A stretch of 64,000 bases of DNA. Source: Pontivivens marinum (GTDB lineage: Bacteria > Pseudomonadota > Alphaproteobacteria > Rhodobacterales > Rhodobacteraceae). The stretch covers positions 1 to 64,000 of the forward strand of contig NZ_OCTN01000008.1 in NCBI RefSeq assembly GCF_900231835.1, read 5' to 3'. The translations under genes and the position numbers were made by a program. Each line of letters starts with the position of its first letter. Position 1 is the first letter of the stretch. This document shows positions 51,924-60,063 of this stretch, piece after piece. Under the pieces are notes generated by a model that was not told the origin of the DNA, ran no database searches, and saw only the letters and a list, made by a program, of their open reading frames with translations.

Positions 51924-52678
51924 CAGATTTTCTCCAATGTGCGGTCAAGCCAACCGAGGAAGCCGGTGGGCGTATCATCCACCCGCGCCATCATCGGACC
52001 TAGGATGTCGGGAACATCCTCCATCGCGTCCTTGGGGCGGGGGGGCAGGTATTTGTTGACCGGCGAGGTGCCGAGCTCTGGCATCAGGTCAAAGCCGCCG
52101 CGATCCGTAACCATCTGGGAAACATGGCTTTCCGGATCGGCGAAGTCACCGAAGTGCCTTGCATTGGACGGGCAAGTGCGGACACAAGCGGGTTGGCGGT
52201 CCTCCTCGGGCAGGTTCTCGTTATAGATACGATCCACGCAGAGGGTGCATTTCTTCATTACACCGGCATCTGCGTCCATCTCACGCGCGCCATAGGGGCA
52301 GGCCCATGCGCAGAGTCCACAGCCTATGCAACTGGATTCATTGACCAAAACGATGCCATCCTCCTGCCGCTTATAGCTGGCACCGGTGGGACAAACGGTG
52401 ACGCAGGGGGCGTCGTCGCAATGCAGGCATGATTTGGGGAAATGCACGGTTTGTGCCGGTTTATCAGCCTGTTGGGGTTGCACCTCGAACGAGTGGATGC
52501 GGTTCAGGAATGTGCCCTGCGGTTTTGCACCATAGGCGTCCATATCCGATAGGGGCGCGCCGTAATTTTCGGTGTTCCAGCCTTTGCACGAGGTCACGCA
52601 GGCATGGCAGCCAACGCAGATATCGAGGTCAATAACGAGGCCGAGTTTGCGGTCAGTCTGGGTCGGTAAACTGGTCAT
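51923..52678 (-). CDS. soeB: Sulfite dehydrogenase iron-sulfur subunit SoeB (DmsB-like)
   Basis: The 251-residue protein has four cysteine clusters for [4Fe-4S] centres: CVGCHACVTSC near residue 20, CLHCDDAPCVTVC near 88, CIGCGLCAWACP near 120 and CTLCVDR with CVRTC near 140-165. It relays electrons between the molybdenum subunit and the membrane subunit on the cytoplasmic side. The open frame extends 69 codons upstream into soeA, but that part is proline-rich and unlike the family, so ATG 52678 is taken. The 121-base gap to soeA is unusually long for this operon. Confidence 0.88.
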   Translation of the reverse strand: MTSLPTQTDRKLGLVIDLDICVGCHACVTSCKGWNTENYGAPLSDMDAYGAKPQGTFLNRIHSFEVQPQQADKPAQTVHFPKSCLHCDDAPCVTVCPTGASYKRQEDGIVLVNESSCIGCGLCAWACPYGAREMDADAGVMKKCTLCVDRIYNENLPEEDRQPACVRTCPSNARHFGDFADPESHVSQMVTDRGGFDLMPELGTSPVNKYLPPRPKDAMEDVPDILGPMMARVDDTPTGFLGWLDRTLEKI

Positions 52679-52754
52679 TTTTGCTGGCTGCTTTCCGGCT
52701 GCTTTGTAGCTGCGCTGTGGCTGGCAGATTTGGGCGGCAAATTCGGGATGCTCT

Positions 52755-52769
52755 CGCGCCGTAGGCGCG
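52755..52769. repeat. Small hairpin in the soeA-soeB gap
   Basis: CGCGCC (52755-52760) and GGCGCG (52764-52769) form a six-base stem with a three-base loop in the 121-base gap between soeA and soeB. It may tune the relative expression of the large and small subunits. No T tract follows, so it is not an ordinary terminator. Confidence 0.3.
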
Positions 52770-52799
52770 CCCGGCCTAACGGGAGCAGGGGGCGGCGGA

Positions 52800-55628
52800 T
52801 CATGATCCGACCTGCTGGCTGACATGCTCCGGTGCATCGGGCACGGGTGAGGATTGCGCGGCAATGTCCGGTTGCGATTGATCAAGGGCTGGCGCCGCCG
52901 TTTTCTCGATCCGCACGCGCAGGTCGAACCATGCGGCCTGTCCGGTGATCGGGTCGGAATTGGACCAGCGCAGGCCGTCGCCCTTGGGCGGTAGTAACTC
53001 GTGGATCAGGTGGTTCAGCAGGAAGCCCTTGGTGGTTTCGGGGGCGTCCTTGTCCAGCGCCCATGCGCCCTTACGCTTGCCAATCGCATTCCATGTCCAG
53101 ACGGTGTTTTCGTTCAACGCGGCCATGTGGGCGACGGGAACGGTAATCTGACCATTGGGGGATGTAACCTTGGCCCAGTCCCCCTCAGCAAAGCCGTTCG
53201 CTTCCCAGATTTTTGTTGGCACGTAGAGCGGATTGTGCCCGTGGATCTGGCGCAGCCATGCATTCTGACTGCCCCATGAGTGATACATCGCCATGGGCCG
53301 CTGGGTCAGGGCGTGGACGGGATATTGTGCGTCGTCGGTCTGGGTCTGTTCGAACGGTTCGTACCAGATTGGCAGCGGGTCCATGCTGCATTTGACCTGT
53401 TCGCGCAGGTGTTCAGGGGGTTGCCGCTTTCCGTGCCCCTCCGCCGCGAGCTGGAATCTCCGCATCGGTTCGACATAAAGCTGGAAAAGGTAAGGTTGTG
53501 CCTTATCAAACAGGCCGATTTTTACGGCCCAGTCCTGATAGGCGGCATTCCACGGTTTGTAATATTGCGCCTCTTCGGGGATATGGGTGGACCAGAACGC
53601 GCCGTTTTCGATGTATTTCGCGATCTGGTCGGGGTTGGGCGCACCGCGCCCGCCCTGCGTTCCGTCACCCCGAAATCCGGCGAGCGGGCCGACGCCCGGG
53701 CGGCGTTCGTGGTTGGTGATGTAGTCGGCATAGTCGGTCCATTTGCCCGATCCATCCTCGTTCACCCAACCGGGCAATCCCATGCGGTTGGCCATATCCA
53801 CCAGCACTGATTGGAAGCCGCGCACGTCCCTGTCCGGTTCAATCACCGGCCAGCGGATCGCATCGGCGGCGGCGTCCGCCTCGCAGATCGGGCGGTCCAG
53901 CAGGCTGATGCAGTCGTGGCGTTCTAGGTACGTCGTGTCGGGCAGAACGAGGTCGGCATAGGCCACCATCTCGGACGAATAGGCGTCGGAATAGATGATG
54001 TTGGGGATCACATACTCGCCGTTCTCATCCTTATCCGTCAGCATCTGCATGACGCCCTTGGTGTTCATCGACGAGTTCCATGACATGTTGGCCATATACA
54101 TGAACAGCGTATCGATCTTGTACGGATCACCGGCATGGGCGTTCGATATGACCATATGCATCAGGCCATGGGCGGACATCGGGTTTTCCCATGTGAACGC
54201 CTTATCTATGCGGGTGGGTTTGTCATCCTTGCACAGCATCAGGTCATCGGGACCGTGGACAAAGCCCAGATGCGGGCCGTCCAGCGGCTTACCTGCCTTT
54301 ACTTCGCAATGTGGCTTCGGATGTGCCTCCGCCGGTTTGGGGTAGGGCGGTTTAAAGCGGAAGCCGCCCGGCACCTCGACCGTGCCCAGCAGGATTTGCA
54401 GCACATGCAGCGCGCGGCAGGTTTGGAAGCCGTTGGAATGCGCCGAAATCCCGCGCATGGCGTGAAAGCTGACAGGACGGCCAACCATGGTCTCGTGATG
54501 CTCACCCCGAAAATCGGTCCATGGTTGGGGCAGCTCGAAACTCTCGTCAAAGGCGACGCGGGCCAGTTCGGCGGCGATGTGGCGGATTTTTGACGCGGTG
54601 ATGCCGCATCGCTGTGCCACGGCGTCGGGGGCATAGTCATCCGATAGATAGCGTTCGGCCAGATGCTGGAAAACGGGCCGGTGGGTGATGCCATCGACGG
54701 TGTGTGTCGCGGCAAGGTCGGGGCGCACGCCCGTTTGGTCAAACGGGGCCAGTTGCCCCGTCATGCGGTCGATCACCAGCGGTTTGCCATCCGCATCGCG
54801 CAGGAACAGGCCGAATTCGGGGGATGCCTCATCCCCGTTCAGCAGAACCGGCGCGTTGGTATATTGGCGCAGATAGGTCAGGTCGATCTTACCCGCCTTT
54901 AGCAATTCATGCACCAGCGCGAGGATGAACAGCCCGTCCGTGCCCGGAGTAATCCCGACCCATTCATCCGCAATGGCGTTATAGCCGGAGCGGATGGGGT
55001 TCACGCCGATCACCTTGGCCCCGCGCGATTTCAGCTTGCCCAAGCCCATTTTGATGGGGTTGGAGTCGTGATCCTCGGCCACGCCGAACAGCATGAACAG
55101 TTTGGTATGGTCCCAGTCAGGCTGACCGAACTCCCAAAACGCGCCGCCCATCGTGTAGATGCCCGCCGCCGCCATATTGACCGAGCAAAAGCCGCCATGC
55201 GCCGCGTAGTTAGGCGTGCCGAAGCTTTGCGCCCACAGGCTGGTAAAGCTCTGCGATTGGTCGCGGCCGGTAAAGAAGGCCAGCTTCTCAGGTGCCGTCT
55301 CACGGATTTTGTTGAGGCGGGTGGTGGCGATGGTCAGTGCCTCCTCCCACGAGATTTCCTCGAACGCGCCGGAGCCGCGCGGGCCCACACGCTTCAACGG
55401 GGCGCGCAGGCGGGCGGGGGAGTTGATTTGCATGATGCCGGCGGAGCCCTTGGCGCACAGCACGCCCTTGTTCACCGGATGATCCTTGTTCCCCTCGATA
55501 TACGCGACGGTGCCGTTTTTCAGATGCACGTTGATACCGCAGCGGCAGGCACACATGTAGCAGGTCGTTTTTCGCACCTCGTCCGAAACCTTGGGCTGCG
55601 TATCCACGATCGGCTGGTGCTGTGTCAT
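52800..55628 (-). CDS. soeA: Sulfite dehydrogenase molybdopterin subunit SoeA
   Basis: The 942-residue cytoplasmic molybdoenzyme of the DMSO reductase family oxidises sulfite to sulfate and feeds electrons to quinone through SoeBC. The N-terminus has a [4Fe-4S] motif (C23, C26, C30 in CYMCACRC; C58 in GVLCAKG). A molybdopterin core follows (FFTGRDQSQSFTSLWAQ, GFCSVNMAAAG, GVNPIRSGYNAIAD) and a C-terminal cofactor-binding barrel (YPVHALTQRPMAMYHSWGSQNAW). No Tat signal is present, as expected for SoeA. ATG 55628 is preferred to a TTG 18 codons earlier that overlaps the exporter gene end. Placement beside xsc and a TSUP gene supports sulfite as substrate. Confidence 0.85.
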   Translation of the reverse strand: MTQHQPIVDTQPKVSDEVRKTTCYMCACRCGINVHLKNGTVAYIEGNKDHPVNKGVLCAKGSAGIMQINSPARLRAPLKRVGPRGSGAFEEISWEEALTIATTRLNKIRETAPEKLAFFTGRDQSQSFTSLWAQSFGTPNYAAHGGFCSVNMAAAGIYTMGGAFWEFGQPDWDHTKLFMLFGVAEDHDSNPIKMGLGKLKSRGAKVIGVNPIRSGYNAIADEWVGITPGTDGLFILALVHELLKAGKIDLTYLRQYTNAPVLLNGDEASPEFGLFLRDADGKPLVIDRMTGQLAPFDQTGVRPDLAATHTVDGITHRPVFQHLAERYLSDDYAPDAVAQRCGITASKIRHIAAELARVAFDESFELPQPWTDFRGEHHETMVGRPVSFHAMRGISAHSNGFQTCRALHVLQILLGTVEVPGGFRFKPPYPKPAEAHPKPHCEVKAGKPLDGPHLGFVHGPDDLMLCKDDKPTRIDKAFTWENPMSAHGLMHMVISNAHAGDPYKIDTLFMYMANMSWNSSMNTKGVMQMLTDKDENGEYVIPNIIYSDAYSSEMVAYADLVLPDTTYLERHDCISLLDRPICEADAAADAIRWPVIEPDRDVRGFQSVLVDMANRMGLPGWVNEDGSGKWTDYADYITNHERRPGVGPLAGFRGDGTQGGRGAPNPDQIAKYIENGAFWSTHIPEEAQYYKPWNAAYQDWAVKIGLFDKAQPYLFQLYVEPMRRFQLAAEGHGKRQPPEHLREQVKCSMDPLPIWYEPFEQTQTDDAQYPVHALTQRPMAMYHSWGSQNAWLRQIHGHNPLYVPTKIWEANGFAEGDWAKVTSPNGQITVPVAHMAALNENTVWTWNAIGKRKGAWALDKDAPETTKGFLLNHLIHELLPPKGDGLRWSNSDPITGQAAWFDLRVRIEKTAAPALDQSQPDIAAQSSPVPDAPEHVSQQVGS

Positions 55629-55668
55629 CTGCTGGCTTTCGGCTGAGAGGAATTTTCTTAGTTTATCG

Positions 55669-56436
55669 TCATGCGTAGGCAATTTTTCTTACCAAACCTG
55701 CCACGGCAAGAATAATCAACAGGCTCAGGCAAAATGGGCGGTAATATCGTTCCAGCACGGGGATGAAGATCCGCTGGCCCATCGCAACGCCCACTGCCGC
55801 CGGAATGCTCAGCAATAGGCCGCGCATCACTGTCTCACGATCCAGCAGGCCGTATAGTGCCATATAGATCCCCGACCCGATGGAGGAGAAGAACAGGAAC
55901 ATCACCAGTGAGGCGCGCATCTGCCGTGCAGGTGCCTCGCGTGCCAGGACGTAGAGCGCGACAACCATGCCGCCCACCGATGCCAGGCCCGTCGCAATGC
56001 CCGAAACGAGGCCCGAGATCAGCAAGCCCGGACGGGTGGACAGAAAGGCAAGGCGGATGCGGGCCAGTTGTGTCAGGGCCAGCACGATGATGATGATCAG
56101 CGCGATCAGCGCGGATGTTGTGGGTGAAACGGTGGTTGTGATTGCCAGCCCGATTGGGGTGCCGACAAAGGAGCCAAAGACCAAACCGGCCACTACGCCG
56201 CGATCAGCCTCGGTCATGCCGCCGCGCACCATCAGCATGCCTGCGGTCATCTCCATAAACCACAGGATCGGGATCAGCGCGACAGGGGGCAGGATTGCTG
56301 TGGCGCTGGCCATGACCAGTGCGGAGAGGGCAAATCCTGAAAATCCGCGAACAAGGCCGGCGCCGTATGCGATGCAGCTGAGCAATATGAGGTCGTCGGC
56401 GGGCAGTGCCGTCAGGGCGGATAAATAGTCAAGCAT
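55669..56436 (-). CDS. tauE: TSUP-family transporter, probable sulfite/organosulfonate exporter (TauE/SafE)
   Basis: The 255-residue membrane protein has about eight hydrophobic segments and the TauE/SafE repeat pattern (AYGAGLVRGFSGFALSALVMA near residue 20; GLVFGSFVGTPIGLAI near 95; SGLVSGIATGLASVGGMVVALY near 155). It lies between xsc and soeA on the same strand, so its likely job is to export sulfite released by Xsc. ATG 56436 is chosen over an upstream in-frame extension that looks non-coding. No strong ribosome binding site is seen before it. Confidence 0.85.
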   Translation of the reverse strand: MLDYLSALTALPADDLILLSCIAYGAGLVRGFSGFALSALVMASATAILPPVALIPILWFMEMTAGMLMVRGGMTEADRGVVAGLVFGSFVGTPIGLAITTTVSPTTSALIALIIIIVLALTQLARIRLAFLSTRPGLLISGLVSGIATGLASVGGMVVALYVLAREAPARQMRASLVMFLFFSSIGSGIYMALYGLLDRETVMRGLLLSIPAAVGVAMGQRIFIPVLERYYRPFCLSLLIILAVAGLVRKIAYA

Positions 56437-56580
56437 TGGGAATTGGGGCCTTTGGCGGGGGTACTCAGGGGGTACGGAAACAGGCCACATTTGTGGCGGG
56501 GTCATGAAAGCCCCGCCGAGCCATTGTCCCGGCGGGTTAGGTGGCCGGAGGGTCATCCGACGAAGGTAGTTCAGTGTCGT

Positions 56581-58359
56581 TTAGCGTGCAGGTGCAGCCA
56601 TATCAGCGGCATTGATGCCAGCGACGGAAACCGGCTTTTTCATTGCATCGCGGCGGAAGGGTTCGCCCAGTTCCTGATTGATCATCGCCTCGATCAGGGT
56701 GGTTTTACCGTTCTGCATCTGGTCGCGGATCGCGTTGTTCAGCGCCTCGGTCAACTCATCCATCGTGCGCGCGACCACGCCCTGCAATCCACAGGCCTGT
56801 GCGATGCCTGCATAGGATACGCTGGTATCCAGTTCGGTCCCGACGAAGTTATCGTCGAACCACAGGGTCGAGTTCCGCTTTTCCGCGCCCCACTGATAGT
56901 TGCGGAAAACGATCATCGTGACAGGTGGCCATTCATTGCGGCCAATCGCCGTTAGCTCGTTCACTGCGATGCCGAATGCGCCGTCGCCGGCAAAGCCCAC
57001 AACAGGCACGTCAGGCTGGCCGATTTTCGCGCCCATGATTGCGGGCAGGCCATAACCACAGGGGCCGAACAGGCCGGGGGCGAGGTATTTGCGGCCCTCA
57101 TCAAAGGACGGATAGGCGTTGCCGATGGCGCAGTTATTGCCGATATCGGAGGAGATGATCGCCTCCTTGGGCAAGGCAGACTGGATCGCGCGCCATGCCA
57201 TGCGGGGCGACATCCAGTCGGGTTTGTCGGCGCGGGCACGCTCGTTCCATGTGGTGCCCGGATCGTCATCCTCGTGATCCATCGATGAAAGCTGTTGTGC
57301 CCATGTCGATTTGGTTTGTGCAATCATATCGCGGCGGGCCTGACGGTCGGTATCGCCTGCGCCGTCGCTGAGGTGCTCGGCGATGCCGGTCGCCACCTTT
57401 GCCGCATCGCCGACAATGCCGACGGTCACGGTTTTGGTCAGGCCGATGCGATCGGGGTTAAGGTCAACCTGAATGATCTTCGCATCTGTTGGCCAGTAAT
57501 CCATGCCGTAACCGGGCAGGGTCGAGAACGGGTTGAGGCGCGTGCCGAGGGCGAGGACAACATCTGCCTTTGCGATCAGCTCCATCCCTGCTTTTGATCC
57601 GTTATAGCCCAGTGGGCCAGCGAACAGGGGGTGGCCGCCGGGGAAGGCATCGTTGTGCTGGTAACCTACGCAAACCGGTGCGTCCAAACGCTCCGCCAAC
57701 AGGCGCGAGGCGTCGATGCCGCCTGCGGACAGGACAACGCCCGCACCGTTCAGGATGACGGGGAATTTCGCGGTGGACAGTAACTCCGCCGCTTGCGCGA
57801 TGGAGCTGATGCCGCCTGCGGGCAGCTCGAAATCAGGAGTTGTGGGCAGGGGGACGTCGATCACTTGCGTCCAGTAATCGCGGGGGATGTTGATCTGGGC
57901 AGGGGCGCAGGCGCGCTTTGCCTTGGCGATCACACGGGCGAGGACTTCGGCAATGCGGGAGGGATCGCGGACCTCCTCCTGATAGGCGACCATATCCTCG
58001 AACAGCTTCATCTGCTCGACTTCCTGAAAGCCGCCCTGACCGATGGTTTTGTTCGCCGCCTGAGGTGTGACCAGCAGCAGTGGCGTGTGGTTCCAGTACG
58101 CGGTTTTCACAGCCGTCACGAAGTTGGTGATGCCCGGACCGTTTTGCGCGATCATCATCGACATTTCACCAGTCGCGCGGGTGTAGCCATCGGCCATCAT
58201 GCCGGCGGACCCCTCATGCGCGCAGTCCCAGAAGTTGATACCGGCCTGCGGGAATAGATCGGAGATTGGCATCATGGCCGAGCCGATGATCCCGAATGCG
58301 TGCCGGATGCCATGCATCTGCAAGGTTTTGACGAAGGCTTCTTCGGTAGTCATTTTCAT
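56581..58359 (-). CDS. xsc: Sulfoacetaldehyde acetyltransferase
   Basis: The 592-residue thiamine-diphosphate enzyme converts sulfoacetaldehyde and phosphate to acetyl phosphate and sulfite. It has the three ThDP-enzyme domains: pyrimidine-binding (HGIRHAFGIIGSAMMPISDLF at the start, AHEGSAGMMADGYTRATGE with the catalytic-type glutamate), a middle domain (SAGGIDASRLLAERLDAPV), and the diphosphate-binding motif GDGAFGIAVNELTAIGRN followed by FRN. The motif YQWGAEKRNSTLWFDDNFVGTELD is characteristic of Xsc. ATG 58359 has GGAG eight bases upstream. A TauR-like operator lies between it and tauR. No phosphotransacetylase gene follows. Confidence 0.95.
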   Translation of the reverse strand: MKMTTEEAFVKTLQMHGIRHAFGIIGSAMMPISDLFPQAGINFWDCAHEGSAGMMADGYTRATGEMSMMIAQNGPGITNFVTAVKTAYWNHTPLLLVTPQAANKTIGQGGFQEVEQMKLFEDMVAYQEEVRDPSRIAEVLARVIAKAKRACAPAQINIPRDYWTQVIDVPLPTTPDFELPAGGISSIAQAAELLSTAKFPVILNGAGVVLSAGGIDASRLLAERLDAPVCVGYQHNDAFPGGHPLFAGPLGYNGSKAGMELIAKADVVLALGTRLNPFSTLPGYGMDYWPTDAKIIQVDLNPDRIGLTKTVTVGIVGDAAKVATGIAEHLSDGAGDTDRQARRDMIAQTKSTWAQQLSSMDHEDDDPGTTWNERARADKPDWMSPRMAWRAIQSALPKEAIISSDIGNNCAIGNAYPSFDEGRKYLAPGLFGPCGYGLPAIMGAKIGQPDVPVVGFAGDGAFGIAVNELTAIGRNEWPPVTMIVFRNYQWGAEKRNSTLWFDDNFVGTELDTSVSYAGIAQACGLQGVVARTMDELTEALNNAIRDQMQNGKTTLIEAMINQELGEPFRRDAMKKPVSVAGINAADMAAPAR

Positions 58360-58422
58360 TGCGATGGCTCCGTGCAAATGATGTTATCTGCGGCGACGAT
58401 AGGTCAGCCAGTATAGGCGAGG

Positions 58423-58455
58423 TTAGGGCCAGATGCCTGGGTAGCTTATGTCCAG
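58423..58455. promoter_or_regulatory. Predicted TauR operator upstream of xsc
   Basis: Two 10-bp direct repeats, TTAGGGCCAG (58423-58432) and TTATGTCCAG (58446-58455), have a 23-bp period. On the xsc strand they read CTGGACATAA and CTGGCCCTAA, close to the CTGGACYTAA direct repeat I recall for Rhodobacter capsulatus TauR. They lie 64 bases upstream of the xsc ATG in the gap after tauR, so xsc should have its own taurine-inducible promoter. Confidence 0.8.
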
Positions 58456-58458
58456 ATA

Positions 58459-59931
58459 TTACGCTTTCGGGGCGTTTTTTAGGGCCGTCGCAATGCGTGC
58501 GATGCCTGCTGGAATGCGATCCTCGGACACGGAGGAATAGGCCAACCGATAGTAATTTGTCGGCTTTAACCCGTCATCGAAATACACGCCGCCCGGTTCG
58601 ATCAGCACCCCGTGCGCGCGCAGGTCATGGGCCAGCGCATCCGTATCTGTACCGTCCGGCGCCCGCATCCACAAGGATGAGCCACCAAAACTGCCCGAAC
58701 CGGCGATGCGCAGGCCGTATTCCTCGATCGCGGCGGTCATGACATTGCGCCGACGGTGAAAGGCGCGGCCTTGCCTGCGCAATAGGGCATCGTAATGACC
58801 CAATGACAGGAAATAGGCAGTCGTGCGCTGCATATGCCCCGGCGGGTGGCGCAACATCGCGGAGCGCAGTTCGCGGGCCTCGCGGATGAATTCCTCGGAC
58901 CCGACCATGTAGCCAAGGCGCAGGCCGGGGAACAAGGATTTGGAGAACGAGCCGATATAGATAACCCGCCCGTCGTGATCCATGGATTTCAGGGCGGGGG
59001 TCGCCGCCTTTAGAAACGACATCTCGTATTCGTAATCATCCTCGACGATCAGGAAGTCATCCTTGGCCGCGCGAGCCATCAGGGCCTGTCGGCGGGCCAG
59101 CGGCATGGTCACGGTGGACGGGCATTGATGACTGGGCGTGGTGAACAGCACATCGGTTTCCGTGGGGATCGCATCCGGTGGCAGGCCGTCCGCGTCGATA
59201 TCAACGCGGATTTCCTTGCACCGTGTGGGGGTAAGGACCTCTCGCAAGCCGTAATAGCTGGGGTTTTCAACAGTCGCGGTGCGGCGTTGGGTCAGCAGGA
59301 TTTGCGCGGCGATCCACAATGCGTTCTGCGCGCCAAGAGTGACGATAATCTCCTCCGGTCGGGCGATGATGCCACGGCGGGGCAGGGAGTGGCGGGCGAT
59401 ATATTCCACCAGAATAGGATCGTCCTGTTGAAACGCATCGGTGGCCAGACTGTCGAATTCACGCTGGCCTAGGGCACGCAGCGCGCAGTTGCGCCAGTTT
59501 TGGTGGTCGAACAGGGTATTATCCGCCTGACCGTAGATGAACGGGGCATGATAGGTGCGCCAATCCGCTGGCTTGTCCGGTCGCGGTACGTTTGAAAACC
59601 GGCGTCCCATGGCGCGGCTCCAATCCACGCCATTGCCCGCAGGCACATGGGACGCCAGAAATTTCGGGGATTGGGGCGCGTCGGGCGATACGAAATAACC
59701 CGATTTGCCACGGGTAAAGATATAGGCATCTGCCATCAGCTCCGTATAGGCCAGCGTCACCGTGATGCGGCTGACGCCCAGATGCGCGGCCAGTTTGCGT
59801 GAGGAGGGCAGCTTCTCACCCACCCTAAATCTGCCGGATAAAATGCCCTGCGCCACCATCTCCTGAATTTGCTGTTGCAATGTCCCCTGCGAGCGGGGGT
59901 CAAAGAAGAAGGTTTCCTCGGAAATGCCCAT
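58459..59931 (-). CDS. tauR: MocR-family (GntR + aminotransferase-like) activator of taurine catabolism
   Basis: The 490-residue regulator has an N-terminal GntR winged helix (LQQQIQEMVAQGILSGRFRVGEKLPSSRKLAAHLGVSR, about 18-80) and a C-terminal fold-type I aminotransferase domain with the PLP lysine in IGSFSKSLFPGLRLGYMVG near residue 320. TauR senses taurine through PLP and activates tpa and tau genes. It is divergent from tpa, with two predicted operators in the gap. The open frame continues upstream to 60033, but the start at 59931 keeps the operator outside the gene and gives the usual MGIS N-terminus. Confidence 0.9.
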   Translation of the reverse strand: MGISEETFFFDPRSQGTLQQQIQEMVAQGILSGRFRVGEKLPSSRKLAAHLGVSRITVTLAYTELMADAYIFTRGKSGYFVSPDAPQSPKFLASHVPAGNGVDWSRAMGRRFSNVPRPDKPADWRTYHAPFIYGQADNTLFDHQNWRNCALRALGQREFDSLATDAFQQDDPILVEYIARHSLPRRGIIARPEEIIVTLGAQNALWIAAQILLTQRRTATVENPSYYGLREVLTPTRCKEIRVDIDADGLPPDAIPTETDVLFTTPSHQCPSTVTMPLARRQALMARAAKDDFLIVEDDYEYEMSFLKAATPALKSMDHDGRVIYIGSFSKSLFPGLRLGYMVGSEEFIREARELRSAMLRHPPGHMQRTTAYFLSLGHYDALLRRQGRAFHRRRNVMTAAIEEYGLRIAGSGSFGGSSLWMRAPDGTDTDALAHDLRAHGVLIEPGGVYFDDGLKPTNYYRLAYSSVSEDRIPAGIARIATALKNAPKA

Positions 59932-59956
59932 AGTGGCTGCGCGACGCTCCTGCATA

Positions 59957-59989
59957 CTGGCCTTATGTGACAGTTTGAACTGGATGTAA
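59957..59989. promoter_or_regulatory. Predicted TauR operator in the tauR-tpa intergenic region
   Basis: CTGGCCTTAT (59957-59966) and CTGGATGTAA (59980-59989) form a direct repeat with a 23-bp period, the same as at the xsc operator. Each matches CTGGACYTAA at eight of ten positions or nearly so. The site lies 75 bases upstream of the tpa ATG and 25 bases upstream of the tauR ATG, so it can serve both divergent promoters. Confidence 0.8.
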
Positions 59990-60063
59990 GAAAAACAGGC
60001 GGACGTTCCTAACGTCAACCCATTCCGGCGCAATTCAGACCGGTGGTAGATGTGGAGGACGAG

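Noticed and set aside
52679-52885. Upstream extension of soeB by 69 codons into soeA
   Set aside because: The extra peptide is proline-rich, overlaps soeA and is unlike any DmsB-type protein; the family start is at 52678.
51048-55628. Dimethyl sulfoxide reductase or formate dehydrogenase
   Set aside because: The subunits are DMSO-reductase-like, but there is no Tat signal and the genes lie between a TSUP exporter gene and sulfonate genes, so a cytoplasmic sulfite dehydrogenase fits better. Biochemical proof is lacking.
59932-60033. Upstream extension of tauR by 34 codons
   Set aside because: It contains the predicted TauR operator and no family-like sequence, so it is more likely the promoter region.
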